Shown here one piece after another: positions 18,861 to 28,172 of a stretch of DNA of 64,000 nt. The notes under the pieces were generated by a model that was not told the DNA's origin, made no database searches, and saw only the letters and a list, made by a program, of their open reading frames with translations. How positions within the stretch are numbered: the stretch's first letter is position 1; the number at the start of each line of letters is the position of its first letter. A program made the position numbers and the translations under genes. Source of the DNA: Rhabdaerophilum sp. SD176 (GTDB lineage: Bacteria; Pseudomonadota; Alphaproteobacteria; Rhizobiales; Beijerinckiaceae); the NCBI RefSeq assembly GCF_030143245.1, contig NZ_JARJNS010000002.1:310001-374000 (forward strand), given 5' to 3'.

Positions 18861-19748
18861 ATGGCATACCCTGCGCTCAAGGTCATCCGTCCTGTCATCC
18901 GTCTGTCGAGCGCGCTCTCGCCGCGCATGACCGGACGCCTCGCTTTCCGCCTTTTCTGCACGCCGATCGGCCATGCCCGGGTCGACCCGGGCAGCCCGGC
19001 GATTCGCAAGGCCCTGACGCTGTTCGAGCGGGCAGAGACGCGGATCGTCGGCCATTGCCGGGGCTATGTCCGCAGCTTCACGTTCGAGCCCGATGGTGAC
19101 GCCCGCGGCACGGTGCTGCTGATCCATGGCTGGACCGGGCAGGCGATCTTCATGGGCGGCTTCGTCGAGCCGCTGCTGGCGGAGGGGTTCCGCGTGCTCG
19201 CGCTGGATCTTCCGGCTCATGGCGGCTCCGGCGGGCGGCAGCTCAATGTGCCGCTGGCGGTGGAGGCGGTCAGTGCGGTCGTGCGGGATCACCTGCCGTT
19301 GGCGGGCATTGTCAGCCATTCTTTCGGCGGCGCGATCGCCATGGCGGCGGTGGCAGGCGGCGTCGAGAATTTTCCGGCCCTGCCCTGCGAACGCCTCGTG
19401 ACCGTGGCGGCACCGGATGCGATGCAGGATTATGGCGAGGCGTTTTCCCGCGCTGTCGGCCTGACGCAGAAAGGGCATCATGCGTTCGAGAACCGCGTAC
19501 TCGAACTGGCAGGGCGGCCGATGGCCAGCTTTTCAGGCCGGGCCTACCTCGCCGGGACGCAGATTCCCACCCTTGTCATCCACGCACCGGATGATCGGGA
19601 AATTCCGTTCTCGGATGCCGAGAAGCTGGCCTCGGCCGGGCCGCAGGTGCAATTGCTGCCAGTGCCCGGCTTCGGGCATCGCAGGATCCTGATGGCGCCT
19701 TCGGTGCAACGCGCTGCGGCGCGATTCCTGGCCTCGGGGGAAGCCTGA
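18861..19748 (+). CDS. Alpha/beta hydrolase
   Basis: 295 residues. Oxyanion motif HGWTG (89-93), nucleophile S154 in SHSFGG, candidate acid D244 or D245 in HAPDDREIPF and His 273 in GFGHRRIL complete the catalytic triad. The first position of the usual G-x-S-x-G elbow is Ser here, a tolerated change. No signal peptide. ATG 18861 has TGAGG ~8 bases upstream; the ATG at 18834 lies inside the operator and is unlikely. Substrate unknown. Control by the divergent MarR regulator suggests induction by an ester, lipid or xenobiotic. Confidence 0.85.
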   Translation: MAYPALKVIRPVIRLSSALSPRMTGRLAFRLFCTPIGHARVDPGSPAIRKALTLFERAETRIVGHCRGYVRSFTFEPDGDARGTVLLIHGWTGQAIFMGGFVEPLLAEGFRVLALDLPAHGGSGGRQLNVPLAVEAVSAVVRDHLPLAGIVSHSFGGAIAMAAVAGGVENFPALPCERLVTVAAPDAMQDYGEAFSRAVGLTQKGHHAFENRVLELAGRPMASFSGRAYLAGTQIPTLVIHAPDDREIPFSDAEKLASAGPQVQLLPVPGFGHRRILMAPSVQRAAARFLASGEA

Positions 19749-19763
19749 AGCCGGCGGGCTGGC

Positions 19764-20840
19764 TCAGAGCCAGCCCATCAGTTCCCGCCGTGTGACGGCC
19801 TCGATCACGTCGATCCCGCCCGCGCTGGCATTCAGCGCCGGGATATAGGTGAAATGTTCGCCGCCAGCATGCTCGAAGATCTCGCGGTTCTCGCCGTCGA
19901 GTTCCTCAAGCGTTTCGAGGCAATCGGCCGAGAAGCCCGGCGCGACCAAGGCCAGCTTCTTCACGCCGGATTCGGCAAGCGCCTTTACCGTCTCGTCGGT
20001 ATAAGGCTGGAGCCAGGGATCATTGCCGAAGCGTGACTGGAAGGTGATCCGGAACCGGTCCTTTTCCCAGCCCAGCGCCTCACGCAGCAGACGGCCGGTC
20101 TTCTGGCACTCGCAATGATAGGGATCGCCCTTCTCCAGATATTTCTGCGGCATGCCGTGGAAGGTCGCGACCAGCACTTCCGGTTCCCAGTCGAGCGTGG
20201 CGAGATGCTCGCGCACGGACCTTGCCAGCGCCTCGATATAGACCGGCTCGTCGGCATAGGCCGGGGCCACGCGAACCGCCGGCTGCCAGCGCATCTTCAT
20301 CAGGGCGCGGAAGGCCTCGTCGCAGGCAGTAGCCGTGGTCGCCGCGGCATAGTGCGGGTAGAGCGGCACAAAGAGAATACGATCGCAGCCCTGGTCCTTC
20401 AGGGCCTGGATCCGGCTTTCGGTGCTCGGGTTCTGGTAGCGCATCGCGAAATCGACGATGACTTTGTCCTCGCCGCTGAACCGGGCGGCCAGCTGCTCGG
20501 CCTGCTCGCGCGAGATCGTCTTCAGCGGGCCTTCGTTCCGCTCGTTGTTCCAGATCGTGGCGTAGTCCTTGCCCTTGCGGCCGGGGCGCGTCGTCAGGAT
20601 GATCAGGTTCAGCAGCGGCCACCAGAGCAGCCGCGGCACCTCGATCACGCGGCGATCGGACAGGAACTGCTTCAGATAGCGGCGCATCGACCAGTAATCG
20701 GTCCCGTCCGGCGTTCCGAGATTGAGCAGGAGCACTCCGACCTTGCCCTTGCGGACAGGCGGGTGGCCTTCGGGAAGGCGGATGCGGCGCATCTCGGCCT
20801 CGTTGGCCGTGGCGGCAGGCAGGATCACAGGCTTGTTCAT
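19764..20840 (-). CDS. hemH: Ferrochelatase
   Basis: 358 residues. GVLLLNLGTPDGTDYWSMRRYLKQFLSDRRVIEVP is the N-terminal ferrochelatase signature; LFVPLYPHYAAATTATACDEA carries the metal-binding His region; ATFHGMPQKYLEKGDPYHCECQKTGRLL and FQSRFGNDPWLQPYTDETV complete it. Inserts Fe2+ into protoporphyrin IX, the last haem step. About 25 extra residues precede the core. Convergent with the alpha/beta hydrolase (15 bases) and unlinked to other haem genes here. Confidence 0.95.
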   Translation of the reverse strand: MNKPVILPAATANEAEMRRIRLPEGHPPVRKGKVGVLLLNLGTPDGTDYWSMRRYLKQFLSDRRVIEVPRLLWWPLLNLIILTTRPGRKGKDYATIWNNERNEGPLKTISREQAEQLAARFSGEDKVIVDFAMRYQNPSTESRIQALKDQGCDRILFVPLYPHYAAATTATACDEAFRALMKMRWQPAVRVAPAYADEPVYIEALARSVREHLATLDWEPEVLVATFHGMPQKYLEKGDPYHCECQKTGRLLREALGWEKDRFRITFQSRFGNDPWLQPYTDETVKALAESGVKKLALVAPGFSADCLETLEELDGENREIFEHAGGEHFTYIPALNASAGGIDVIEAVTRRELMGWL

Positions 20841-20927
20841 GCCCGCATCACATAACGCGATGCGTGAATTTGTTAAGGGGCTTCTCGTTGCCCGGTCGAT
20901 TCTTGTCGAAAGGCGGGCCCGGGCCGC

Positions 20928-22163
20928 TCAGCCGACAGGGCGTTCGTCCGCGATCACCTTGCCGTCATTCGGAAGCGAGCCGAGCGGCACCAATTCGACA
21001 TCGCCCTTCAGGTTGGTCGCGGCTCGCAGTGCCTCGCCGATGGCGATGGCAAGGTCCTCGCCGAATTGTGCCGTCTCCACGCGCAAGACCATCGCGTCCT
21101 GTTCGTTCTCGCGCCGGACGACAAGCCGCATGCGGCCGAGGCCGGGATGCTTCCGCGCGACGGCATCGACCTGGGCCGGGTCGACGAACATGCCCTTGAC
21201 CTTGGTGCGCTGGTCGGCCCGGCCCATCCAGCCGGCGAGACGACGGTTGGTGCGGCCGCAGGGCGAGGCGCCGTCGAGGATTTTCGAGAGGTCGCCCGTG
21301 CCGAAGCGCAGCAGCGGGTAGTCCCGGTTCAGGCGGGTGACGACGATCTCGCCGACCTCGCCATCGGGCACGGGGTCATTCGAGCCCGGGCGGACGATCT
21401 CGACCAGGATACCCTCATTGATGACAAGCCCGGCACGGGCCGGGGTTTCATAGGCAATGATTCCGAGATCGGCCGTCGCATAGGCCTGATAGGCCTCGAT
21501 GCCCTTCGCCGCGATGGCCTGCTGGAGGCTTGGCGGGAAGGCCGCGCCGGAAACCAGCGCCTTGCGGAGCGAGAGCGCCGGCTTGCCGGCTTCCTCGGCC
21601 TTTTCGAGCAGGATCTTGAGGAAATCCGGCGTGCCACAATAGGCGTTCGGCTTCAGCGCGGCGATGGCCTCAATCTGCATCTCGGTCTGGCCCGGGCCGG
21701 CGGGAATCACGGCGCAGCCGACCGCATGGGCGCCGGATTCCATGATATGGGCACCCGGCGTGAAGTGATAGCTGAACGTATTCAGCACGATGTCGCCCTT
21801 GCGGAATCCGGCCGCGAAAAGGGCGCGACCGGCGCCCCACCAATCGGCGGCATAGCCTTCGGGGTCAAAGATCGGCCCCGGCGACATGAGCAGCCGCTTC
21901 AACTGGCCCGGCGGCGTGGTGGTCAGCCCGGCGAAGGGCGGGGCAACGGCCTGCATGCCGAGGAGGTCGCCCTTCCTGAGCACCGGAATCCGTGCAAGGG
22001 CGGCCCTCTCGGTCAGGCTTGCGAGATCGATCCCCGCGAGCTGGCGGTCGAGATGCGGCGCGGCCGGCCGCGCCCAGGCGAGGAGATCGCGCAGATCTCC
22101 AAGGAGGCCGAGTTCCCGAGTCTCCGGGGCACGGGTCTCCACCGAATCGAAAAACTCGCTCAT
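20928..22163 (-). CDS. Phenylacetate-CoA ligase-like AMP-dependent enzyme (PaaK-related)
   Basis: 411 residues, about the size of PaaK (~430). The arrangement LARIPVLRKGDL, SPGPIFDPEG, FNTFSYHFTPGAHIMESGAHAVGCAVIPAGPGQTEMQ, AYATADLGIIAYET and EIVVTRLNRDYPLLRFGTGDLSKIL matches the PaaK/AMP-binding group, with a C-terminal VEVVRRENEQ-type AMP-binding_C domain (GMFVDPAQVDAVARKHPGLGRMRLVVRRENEQDAMVLRVE). Such enzymes join aryl acids to CoA. It sits 39 bases downstream of an aminotransferase gene on the same strand, compatible with aromatic amino-acid breakdown. Substrate unknown. Confidence 0.82.
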   Translation of the reverse strand: MSEFFDSVETRAPETRELGLLGDLRDLLAWARPAAPHLDRQLAGIDLASLTERAALARIPVLRKGDLLGMQAVAPPFAGLTTTPPGQLKRLLMSPGPIFDPEGYAADWWGAGRALFAAGFRKGDIVLNTFSYHFTPGAHIMESGAHAVGCAVIPAGPGQTEMQIEAIAALKPNAYCGTPDFLKILLEKAEEAGKPALSLRKALVSGAAFPPSLQQAIAAKGIEAYQAYATADLGIIAYETPARAGLVINEGILVEIVRPGSNDPVPDGEVGEIVVTRLNRDYPLLRFGTGDLSKILDGASPCGRTNRRLAGWMGRADQRTKVKGMFVDPAQVDAVARKHPGLGRMRLVVRRENEQDAMVLRVETAQFGEDLAIAIGEALRAATNLKGDVELVPLGSLPNDGKVIADERPVG

Positions 22164-22202
22164 CGTTCCTCCGGTCGGTCTCGCGACAGCCTTGTTATCC
22201 CT

Positions 22203-23387
22203 TCAGGCGGGTGGCCGGACGGTTTCCAGGAATTGCTGCATCCGCGCAAGCGCACGCTCGATATTCTCGAGCGAATTGGCGTAGGAGAGCCGGATATAGC
22301 CCTCGCCATGCACCCCGAAATCGGGCCCGCCAATCGTGGCGACCCCCGCTTCCTCCAGCAATTGCGCGGCGAGCTTCTTGGCCTTCCAGCCGGTCGCCTT
22401 GACATTAGGATAGGCATAGAAGGCCCCCTTCGGTGTCAGGCAAGTGACATTGGGCAGGGAATTGAGCCCGGCAACGACGGCCTTCCGGCGGCGGTCGAAT
22501 TCGGCCAGCATCGAGGCCACGGCATCCTGCGGGCCTGTGAGTGCGGCGATGCCTGCCCATTGCGCCGGGGCGTTGACGCAGGAATAGGAATTGACCGCGA
22601 GTTTGCGCGCGGCCTCGTAGGCGGCTTCCGGCCAGACCGACCAGCCCATGCGCCAGCCTGTCATGGCATAGGTCTTCGACCAGCCATTCAGCAGGATCAG
22701 GCGGTCCCGGATCTCCGGATAGGAGAGCAGGGTGACATGCTCCTCGCCATCATAGGTCATCTGGTCGTAGATTTCGTCCGACATGATCGCCACGCGGGGG
22801 AACCGGGCGAGACCGGCGATGAGCTTGTCGATCTCGGCTTTCGGGGTGACGCCGCCGGTCGGGTTGGCGGGCGAGTTGATGATCAGCAGGCGCGTGCGCG
22901 GGGTGATCAGGCCAAGCGTTTCCTCGGCCGAGAAGGCGAAACCGTTTTCCTCGCGGATCGGCACCGGAACCGGAGTGGCGCCGGTGAACTCGATCATCGA
23001 GCGATAGATCGGGAAGCCGGGATCGGGATACAGGATCTCGACGCCCGGCTCGCCGAACATCGTGATGGCCATATACATCGTCACCTTGCCGCCGGGCACG
23101 ATCATCACCCGGTCGGGCGAGACGGTCGCGCCGAAGCGGCGATGCAGGTCGGCGGCGACGGCCTCGCGGCAGGGCAGGATGCCGGTGGCCGGCGTATAGC
23201 CGTGATGGCCGTCGCGCAGCGCCTTGATGGCAGCCTCGACGATATGCGGCGGAGTGGGGAAGTCCGGCTGGCCGATCCCGAGATTGATGATGTCGCGGCC
23301 CTGGCGCGCCAGTTCGGTGGCGCGGGCGAGCACAGCGAAGGCATTTTCCTCGCCGATGCGGGCGAAGGACGGCACGATATCGAGCAT
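22203..23387 (-). CDS. Pyridoxal-phosphate aminotransferase, class I/II
   Basis: 394 residues. LGIGQPDFPTPPHIVEAA (near residue 40), INSPANPTGGV and the PLP-lysine motif LLNGWSKTYAMTGWRMGW are characteristic of aspartate/aromatic aminotransferase fold type I, with RLSYANSLENIERALARM near the end holding the carboxylate-binding Arg. ATG 23387 has AGGAAA ~5 bases upstream. Could act on aspartate, alanine or aromatic amino acids. The PaaK-like ligase directly downstream hints at aryl side chains; an indolepyruvate oxidoreductase elsewhere in the window could act between them, which is inference. Confidence 0.9.
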   Translation of the reverse strand: MLDIVPSFARIGEENAFAVLARATELARQGRDIINLGIGQPDFPTPPHIVEAAIKALRDGHHGYTPATGILPCREAVAADLHRRFGATVSPDRVMIVPGGKVTMYMAITMFGEPGVEILYPDPGFPIYRSMIEFTGATPVPVPIREENGFAFSAEETLGLITPRTRLLIINSPANPTGGVTPKAEIDKLIAGLARFPRVAIMSDEIYDQMTYDGEEHVTLLSYPEIRDRLILLNGWSKTYAMTGWRMGWSVWPEAAYEAARKLAVNSYSCVNAPAQWAGIAALTGPQDAVASMLAEFDRRRKAVVAGLNSLPNVTCLTPKGAFYAYPNVKATGWKAKKLAAQLLEEAGVATIGGPDFGVHGEGYIRLSYANSLENIERALARMQQFLETVRPPA

Positions 23388-23567
23388 GGCAGTTTCCTGT
23401 TTCCGGGCCCCTGAAAATATCTGCACGATCCCGACGGGACGCGCTTGATTTTTGCCGTCATCGTGAGCGATCTTGCGGACAAGATCAATCATCATACGAT
23501 AGCTGCCGGCGAGATTGTCGGCCGCGTCGACGCGGCGGGGGCAACCCGCCGTCCAGGGAGGCACGAG

Positions 23568-25376
23568 ATGGCGAAGAAACCCACGAAGGCGAAGATCGCG
23601 CGGCTTCGCTCCCGCGACTGGTTCGACAACCCGTCCAATCCCGACATGACGGCGCTCTACCTCGAGCGTTACCTGAATTACGGCCTGACCCGCGAGGAGC
23701 TGCAATCGGGTAAGCCGATCATCGGCATCGCGCAGACCGGCTCGGATCTTTCGCCCTGCAACCGGCACCATATCGTGCTGGCGGAGCGGATCCGCGAGGG
23801 CATCCGCGAGGCGGGCGGCATCGCGCTGGAATTTCCGGTGCACCCGATCCAGGAAACCGGCAAACGGCCGTCGGCCACGCTGGACCGCAACCTCGCCTAT
23901 CTCGGCCTCGTCGAAATCCTCTACGGCTATCCGATCGACGGCGTCGTGCTGACGACGGGCTGTGACAAGACCACCCCTGCCTGCCTGATGGCAGCGGCCA
24001 CGGTCGATATCCCGGCCATCTCGATCAATGCCGGCCCGATGCTCAATGGCTGGTTCAAGGGCGAGCGGACCGGCTCTGGCACGATCGTCTGGAAGGCCCG
24101 CAACATGATGGCGGCAGGGGAGATCAACTACGAGCAGTTCGTGGAGCTGGTTGCCTCCTCGGCGCCCTCGACCGGCCATTGCAACACGATGGGGACCGCC
24201 TCGACCATGAACAGCCTCGCCGAGGCGCTTGGGATGTCGCTACCCGGCTCGGCCTCGATTCCGGCGCCCTATCGCGAGCGCCAGCAGGTGGCGTATGAGA
24301 CCGGCAAGCGTATCGTCGAGATGGTCTGGGAAGATCTGAAGCCGTCGAAGATCATGACGCGCAAGGCTTTCGAAAATGCGATCCGGGTCAATTCTGCCAT
24401 TGGCGGCTCGACCAATGCGCCGATCCATCTCAACGCGATCGCCCGTCATCTCGGCGTCCCGCTGGATAATGGCGACTGGGAGAAGATCGGCTACGAGGTT
24501 CCGCTGATCGTCAACCTGCAGCCGGCTGGCGAATATCTCGCCGAGGAATATCACCGTGCCGGCGGCGTGCCGGCCGTGGCGGCAGAGCTGATCGCCGAGG
24601 GGCTGATCCACGAGGATGCGCTCACGGTCAACGGCAAGACCTTCGGCGCCAACAACAAGGGCAAGTTCGCGTCCGACCGGAACGTGATCAGGCCGTTCAA
24701 GCAGCCTCTCCGGGCGAAATCCGGCTTCCTCAACCTGTCCGGCAACCTGTTTGACAGTGCGATCATGAAGACGAGCGTGATCTCGGAGGAATTCCGCAAG
24801 CGCTATCTCGAGAACCCGAAGGACCCCATGGCCTTCGAGGGCACGGCCTTCGTGTTCGACGGGCCCGAGGATTACCATCACCGCATCGACGATCCGGCCC
24901 TGAAGATGGGCGAGGATGCCGTGCTTTTCATGCGCGGCACGGGCCCGATCGGCTATCCCGGCGCGGCCGAAGTCGTGAACATGCGGCCGCCGGCCTATCT
25001 CATCAAGAAGGGCATCACCGCCTTGCCCTGCATCGGGGATGGCCGCCAATCCGGCACATCGGGATCGCCCTCGATCCTCAATGCGACGCCGGAAGCGGCG
25101 ATCGGAGGCGGCCTCGCCATTCTCCGCTCGGGGGACCGGGTGCGGATCGATCTGAACAAGCGGTCGGCCGATATCCTGATTTCCAAGGAGGAATATGATC
25201 GTCGCCGCGCCGAGCTGGCCGCCAATGGCGGCTACAAATATCCGCGCAGCCAGTCGCCATGGCAGGACATCCAGCGCAAGCTGGTGGGCGGGCTGGCCGA
25301 AGGCATGGTTCTCAAGCCGGCAGTCAAGTACAAGCGGATCGTCCGCACCCATGGCACGCCACGGGACAATCACTGA
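23568..25376 (+). CDS. IlvD/Edd-family sugar-acid dehydratase, XylD (xylonate dehydratase)-like
   Basis: 602 residues. The N-terminus (RSRDWFDNP... [16 protein letters not shown]) and [13 protein letters not shown] strongly recall Caulobacter D-xylonate dehydratase rather than IlvD. Cluster cysteines are in [14 protein letters not shown] and [11 protein letters not shown], and [14 protein letters not shown] closes the active site. The reaction would be loss of water from a C5/C6 aldonate to the 2-keto-3-deoxy acid, using an Fe-S cluster and Mg2+. ATG 23568 has AGGGAG ~9 bases upstream. It opens a plus-strand run that ends with two dehydrogenases for sugar acids. Exact sugar is unknown. Confidence 0.88.
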   Translation: MAKKPTKAKIARLRSRDWFDNPSNPDMTALYLERYLNYGLTREELQSGKPIIGIAQTGSDLSPCNRHHIVLAERIREGIREAGGIALEFPVHPIQETGKRPSATLDRNLAYLGLVEILYGYPIDGVVLTTGCDKTTPACLMAAATVDIPAISINAGPMLNGWFKGERTGSGTIVWKARNMMAAGEINYEQFVELVASSAPSTGHCNTMGTASTMNSLAEALGMSLPGSASIPAPYRERQQVAYETGKRIVEMVWEDLKPSKIMTRKAFENAIRVNSAIGGSTNAPIHLNAIARHLGVPLDNGDWEKIGYEVPLIVNLQPAGEYLAEEYHRAGGVPAVAAELIAEGLIHEDALTVNGKTFGANNKGKFASDRNVIRPFKQPLRAKSGFLNLSGNLFDSAIMKTSVISEEFRKRYLENPKDPMAFEGTAFVFDGPEDYHHRIDDPALKMGEDAVLFMRGTGPIGYPGAAEVVNMRPPAYLIKKGITALPCIGDGRQSGTSGSPSILNATPEAAIGGGLAILRSGDRVRIDLNKRSADILISKEEYDRRRAELAANGGYKYPRSQSPWQDIQRKLVGGLAEGMVLKPAVKYKRIVRTHGTPRDNH

Positions 25377-25379
25377 GCC

Positions 25380-25727
25380 ATGGCGGGCAAGTCCGACAGG
25401 CTTCCGCGCCAGTTCCGGCTGATGCCGGAATGGCTCGGGCAATCCGGCCTGTGGGTCCGCGATCCGGCGGATGGCGCGTATGACGCCGTCAGCGTGGAGG
25501 AGGCGGGGTTCAGCGAGCCGCTGGCGGACCGGATCGAGGACTGGATGGACGCGTTCGATTCGATCTTCGACGAGGATGATCCCAAGGCTTCCGCTTTTGC
25601 GAGCCGGGACGATTTCGACGCGTGGCGCCAGGAGGGCGAGGCGATTGCCGTCGCATTGCGGGCCGAACTTCGACCTGGCGAGACGCTTGAGGTCGTTCTT
25701 CCTGAAGGACCGGAGCTGACATCATGA
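25380..25727 (+). CDS. Small acidic protein of unknown function
   Basis: 115 residues, very acidic in the middle (DWMDAFDSIFDEDDPKASAFASRDDFDAWRQEGEAIAVAL). No signal peptide, membrane span or recognised motif. It starts 3 bases after the dehydratase stop and overlaps the next start (ATGA), so it is translated as part of this operon. Tight coupling and normal codon use argue that it is a real gene. I cannot assign a function. Confidence 0.7.
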   Translation: MAGKSDRLPRQFRLMPEWLGQSGLWVRDPADGAYDAVSVEEAGFSEPLADRIEDWMDAFDSIFDEDDPKASAFASRDDFDAWRQEGEAIAVALRAELRPGETLEVVLPEGPELTS

Positions 25728-26398
25728 GCGACCTTGCCCGCTGGACACCCCGCCCGCTGCCGGAGCGCCGCGTCCTCGAGGGGCGCTATTGCCGGCTGGA
25801 GCCGCTTGATGCTGCCCGGCATGGCGACCAGCTCTTCGCTGCCTCGATGGCGCCCGGTGCCGAGGAGCGGCACCGCTATCTCTTCGAGGCGCCGATGGAG
25901 CGGGCCCCTTTCCAGGTCTGGCTCGAGGGGCGTGCGGCCTCGCAGGATCCGCTGTTCTTCGTGGTGATCGACAAGGCCACTGGCCGCGTCGAGGGCCGTC
26001 AGACCCTGATGCGGATCGACCCGGCCCATGGGGTGATCGAGATCGGGTCGATCCTCTGGGGGCCGGCCATGGCCCGCAGCCGGATAGCCACCGAAGCGCT
26101 GTTCCTGTTTGCCGCCTACGCGTTTGACGAGCTTGGCTACCGTCGGTTCGAATGGAAATGCAATGACCGCAACGAGCCCTCGAAACGCGCTGCGTTGCGG
26201 TTCGGATTTGCCTATGAGGGGCTGTTCCGCCAGCACATGGTGGCCAAGGGCGAGAACCGCGATACCGCCTGGTTTTCGATGATCGACCCGGAATGGCCCG
26301 CCTTGCGCGCCGGCTACGAGGCCTGGCTCGATCCCGGTAATTTCGACAGCAACGGCCAACAGAGGGCTCGCCTCGAGTCCTTCTTCAGGGGCCGGTAG
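25724..26398 (+). CDS. GNAT N-acetyltransferase, RimJ/RimL type
   Basis: 224 residues. The layout RYCRLEPLDAARHGDQLFAAS... FVVIDKATGRVEGRQTLMRIDPAHGVIEIGSILWGPAMARSRIATEALFLFAAYAFDELGYRRFEWKCNDRNEPSKRAALRFGFAYEGLFRQHMVAKGENRDTAWFSM is classic for RimJ/RimL-like acetyltransferases acting on protein N-termini or small amines. The start overlaps the preceding stop. It lies 11 bases before an SDR gene. Role in the operon is unclear. Confidence 0.87.
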   Translation: MSDLARWTPRPLPERRVLEGRYCRLEPLDAARHGDQLFAASMAPGAEERHRYLFEAPMERAPFQVWLEGRAASQDPLFFVVIDKATGRVEGRQTLMRIDPAHGVIEIGSILWGPAMARSRIATEALFLFAAYAFDELGYRRFEWKCNDRNEPSKRAALRFGFAYEGLFRQHMVAKGENRDTAWFSMIDPEWPALRAGYEAWLDPGNFDSNGQQRARLESFFRGR

Positions 26399-26409
26399 GA
26401 GGAAGACAC

Positions 26410-27156
26410 ATGGCACGGCGTTTGAAAGGTAAGGTTGCGGTCGTCACCGCGGCGGGGGCGGGAATCGGGCAAGCCATTGCCATGGCATTCGTGGCTGAAG
26501 GCGCGCAGGTTTTCGCCACCGACATCAACCGGGCGGCGCTGGATGCAATCCCGCGGGCCCGGAAGATGAAGCTCGACGTGCTGAGCGACAAGGCCGTGGC
26601 GCGATTTGCGGAGAAGGTTGGGCCGATCGATATCCTCGTCAACGCGGCCGGCTTCGTGCACCACGGCACCATCCTCGACTGCGATGACAAGGATTGGGAA
26701 TTCTCTTTCAACCTCAATGTGAAGTCGATGCACCGCATGACAAAGGCCTTCCTGCCGGGCATGCTGGAAAAGGGACGGGGCTCGATCGTCAACATCGCTT
26801 CGGGCGCCGGCTCGGTGCGTGGCATCCCGAACCGCTATGTTTACGGGGCGACCAAGGCCGCGGTCATCGGCCTGACCAAGGCTGTCGCGGCGGATTTCAT
26901 CAAGAAGGGCATTCGCGCCAATGCGATCTGCCCGGGCACGATCCAGTCGCCCTCGCTCGATCAGCGCATCGCCGATCAGGCCAAGGCCAGCGGCCAGAGC
27001 CTCGAAGCGGTGCGGCAGGCCTTCATCGACCGCCAGCCGATGGGCCGTCTCGGGACGGCGGAAGAGATCGCCATGCTGGCGGTTTATCTCGGCTCGGATG
27101 AAGCCAGCTACACGACCGGCCAGATTCACCTTGCAGATGGAGGCTTTGCGCTATGA
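26410..27156 (+). CDS. SDR dehydrogenase, DHRS6/2-keto-3-deoxy-L-fuconate dehydrogenase-like
   Basis: 248 residues, classical SDR. Cofactor motif TAAGAGIGQ (13-21), NAAG (78-81), and catalytic Y145/K149 in VYGATK. The sequence NAAGFVHHGTILDCDDKDWEFSFNLNVKSM and AVAADFIKKGIRANAICPGTIQSPSL closely follows the human DHRS6/BDH2 group, whose bacterial relatives oxidise 2-keto-3-deoxy sugar acids such as 2-keto-3-deoxy-L-fuconate. With the XylD-like dehydratase upstream, oxidation of a 2-keto-3-deoxy acid is a sensible guess. Overlaps the next gene by ATGA. Substrate not proven. Confidence 0.88.
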   Translation: MARRLKGKVAVVTAAGAGIGQAIAMAFVAEGAQVFATDINRAALDAIPRARKMKLDVLSDKAVARFAEKVGPIDILVNAAGFVHHGTILDCDDKDWEFSFNLNVKSMHRMTKAFLPGMLEKGRGSIVNIASGAGSVRGIPNRYVYGATKAAVIGLTKAVAADFIKKGIRANAICPGTIQSPSLDQRIADQAKASGQSLEAVRQAFIDRQPMGRLGTAEEIAMLAVYLGSDEASYTTGQIHLADGGFAL

Positions 27157-28133
27157 AGATCCTGATCCTCGGCGGCGCCGGGATGGTTGGACGGAAGCTG
27201 GTCGAACGGCTCGCCCGGGACGGGCGCCTTGGCGGCATCCCCGTCAGCCGGGTGGTGCTGCATGATATCGTCATGCCCCATGCGCCCAAGGGGGCACCAT
27301 TCCAGGTGGAATGCCTCGCCTCCGACTTTTCCCTGCCAGGCGGGGCCGAGCGCCTTGTGGCCTCGCGGCCGGATGTCATCTTCCATCTCGCCGCCATTGT
27401 CTCGGGCGAGGCGGAAGCGGATTTCGAGAAGGGCTACCGGATCAATCTCGATGGTACGCGGATGCTCTTTGATGCGATCCGGCGGATCGGCGACGGATAT
27501 CACCCCCGCGTCGTCTTCACCTCGTCGATCGCGGTTTTCGGCTCACCGTTCCCCGAGGCTATCGGCGACGAGTTCTTCAACACGCCGCTGACCAGCTACG
27601 GCACGCAGAAGACGATCGGCGAGCTGCTGCTGGCGGATTACAGCCGCAAGGGATTTTTCGATGGCATCGGCATCCGCCTGCCGACGATCTGCGTTCGGCC
27701 CGGCCTGCCCAACAAGGCGGCCTCGGGCTTCTTTTCCAATATCTGCCGCGAGCCGCTGGCGGGGAAGGAAGCGGTGCTCCCGGTCTCCGAGGAGGTTCGG
27801 CACTGGCATGCCTCGCCGCGCGCGGCGGTCGGGTTCCTCGTCCATGCCGCGACGATCGATACGGCCAAGGTCGGCCCGAGGCGCAACCTGACGATGCCGG
27901 GTCTGTCCTGCACGGTCGGCGATCAGATCGAGGCCTTGCGGCGCGTCGGCGGAGAGAAGGTCGTCGCGCGCATCCGGCGCCAGCCCGATCCGGTGATCGA
28001 GAAGATCGTCGCGGGGTGGCCGCGGAATTTCGATGCGAAGCGCGCAGCCGCCCTCGGCTTCCGGGCCGAAGCGACATTCGACGAGATCCTCAAGGTGCAT
28101 ATCGAGGACGAACTCGGCGGCCAGATCGCCTGA
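27153..28133 (+). CDS. NAD-dependent epimerase/dehydrogenase, D-erythronate dehydrogenase (DenD)-like
   Basis: 326 residues, extended SDR. GGAGMVGRKL (7-16), FTSSIAVFG (122-130) and Y149/K153 (TSYGTQK). The pattern IPVSRVVLHDIVMP, DVIFHLAAIVSGEAEADFEKGYRINLDGTR and IRLPTICVRPGLPNKAASGFFSNICREPL is that of the DenD group, which oxidises D-erythronate at C2. It is last of the plus-strand run and is followed by a bidirectional terminator. Together with the dehydratase and DHRS6-like enzyme it suggests breakdown of C4-C6 sugar acids. Confidence 0.85.
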   Translation: MKILILGGAGMVGRKLVERLARDGRLGGIPVSRVVLHDIVMPHAPKGAPFQVECLASDFSLPGGAERLVASRPDVIFHLAAIVSGEAEADFEKGYRINLDGTRMLFDAIRRIGDGYHPRVVFTSSIAVFGSPFPEAIGDEFFNTPLTSYGTQKTIGELLLADYSRKGFFDGIGIRLPTICVRPGLPNKAASGFFSNICREPLAGKEAVLPVSEEVRHWHASPRAAVGFLVHAATIDTAKVGPRRNLTMPGLSCTVGDQIEALRRVGGEKVVARIRRQPDPVIEKIVAGWPRNFDAKRAAALGFRAEATFDEILKVHIEDELGGQIA

Positions 28134-28140
28134 ACGAGAC

Positions 28141-28169
28141 AAAAAGGGGAGCCGTCGGCTCCCCTTTTT
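28141..28169. terminator. Bidirectional intrinsic terminator
   Basis: A perfect 13-bp stem (AAAAAGGGGAGCC at 28141-28153, GGCTCCCCTTTTT at 28157-28169) with a 3-base loop lies between convergent genes. Five A before and five T after make it work in both directions. It separates the sugar-acid operon from the 2-hydroxyacid dehydrogenase gene. Confidence 0.9.
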
Positions 28170-28172
28170 GTG

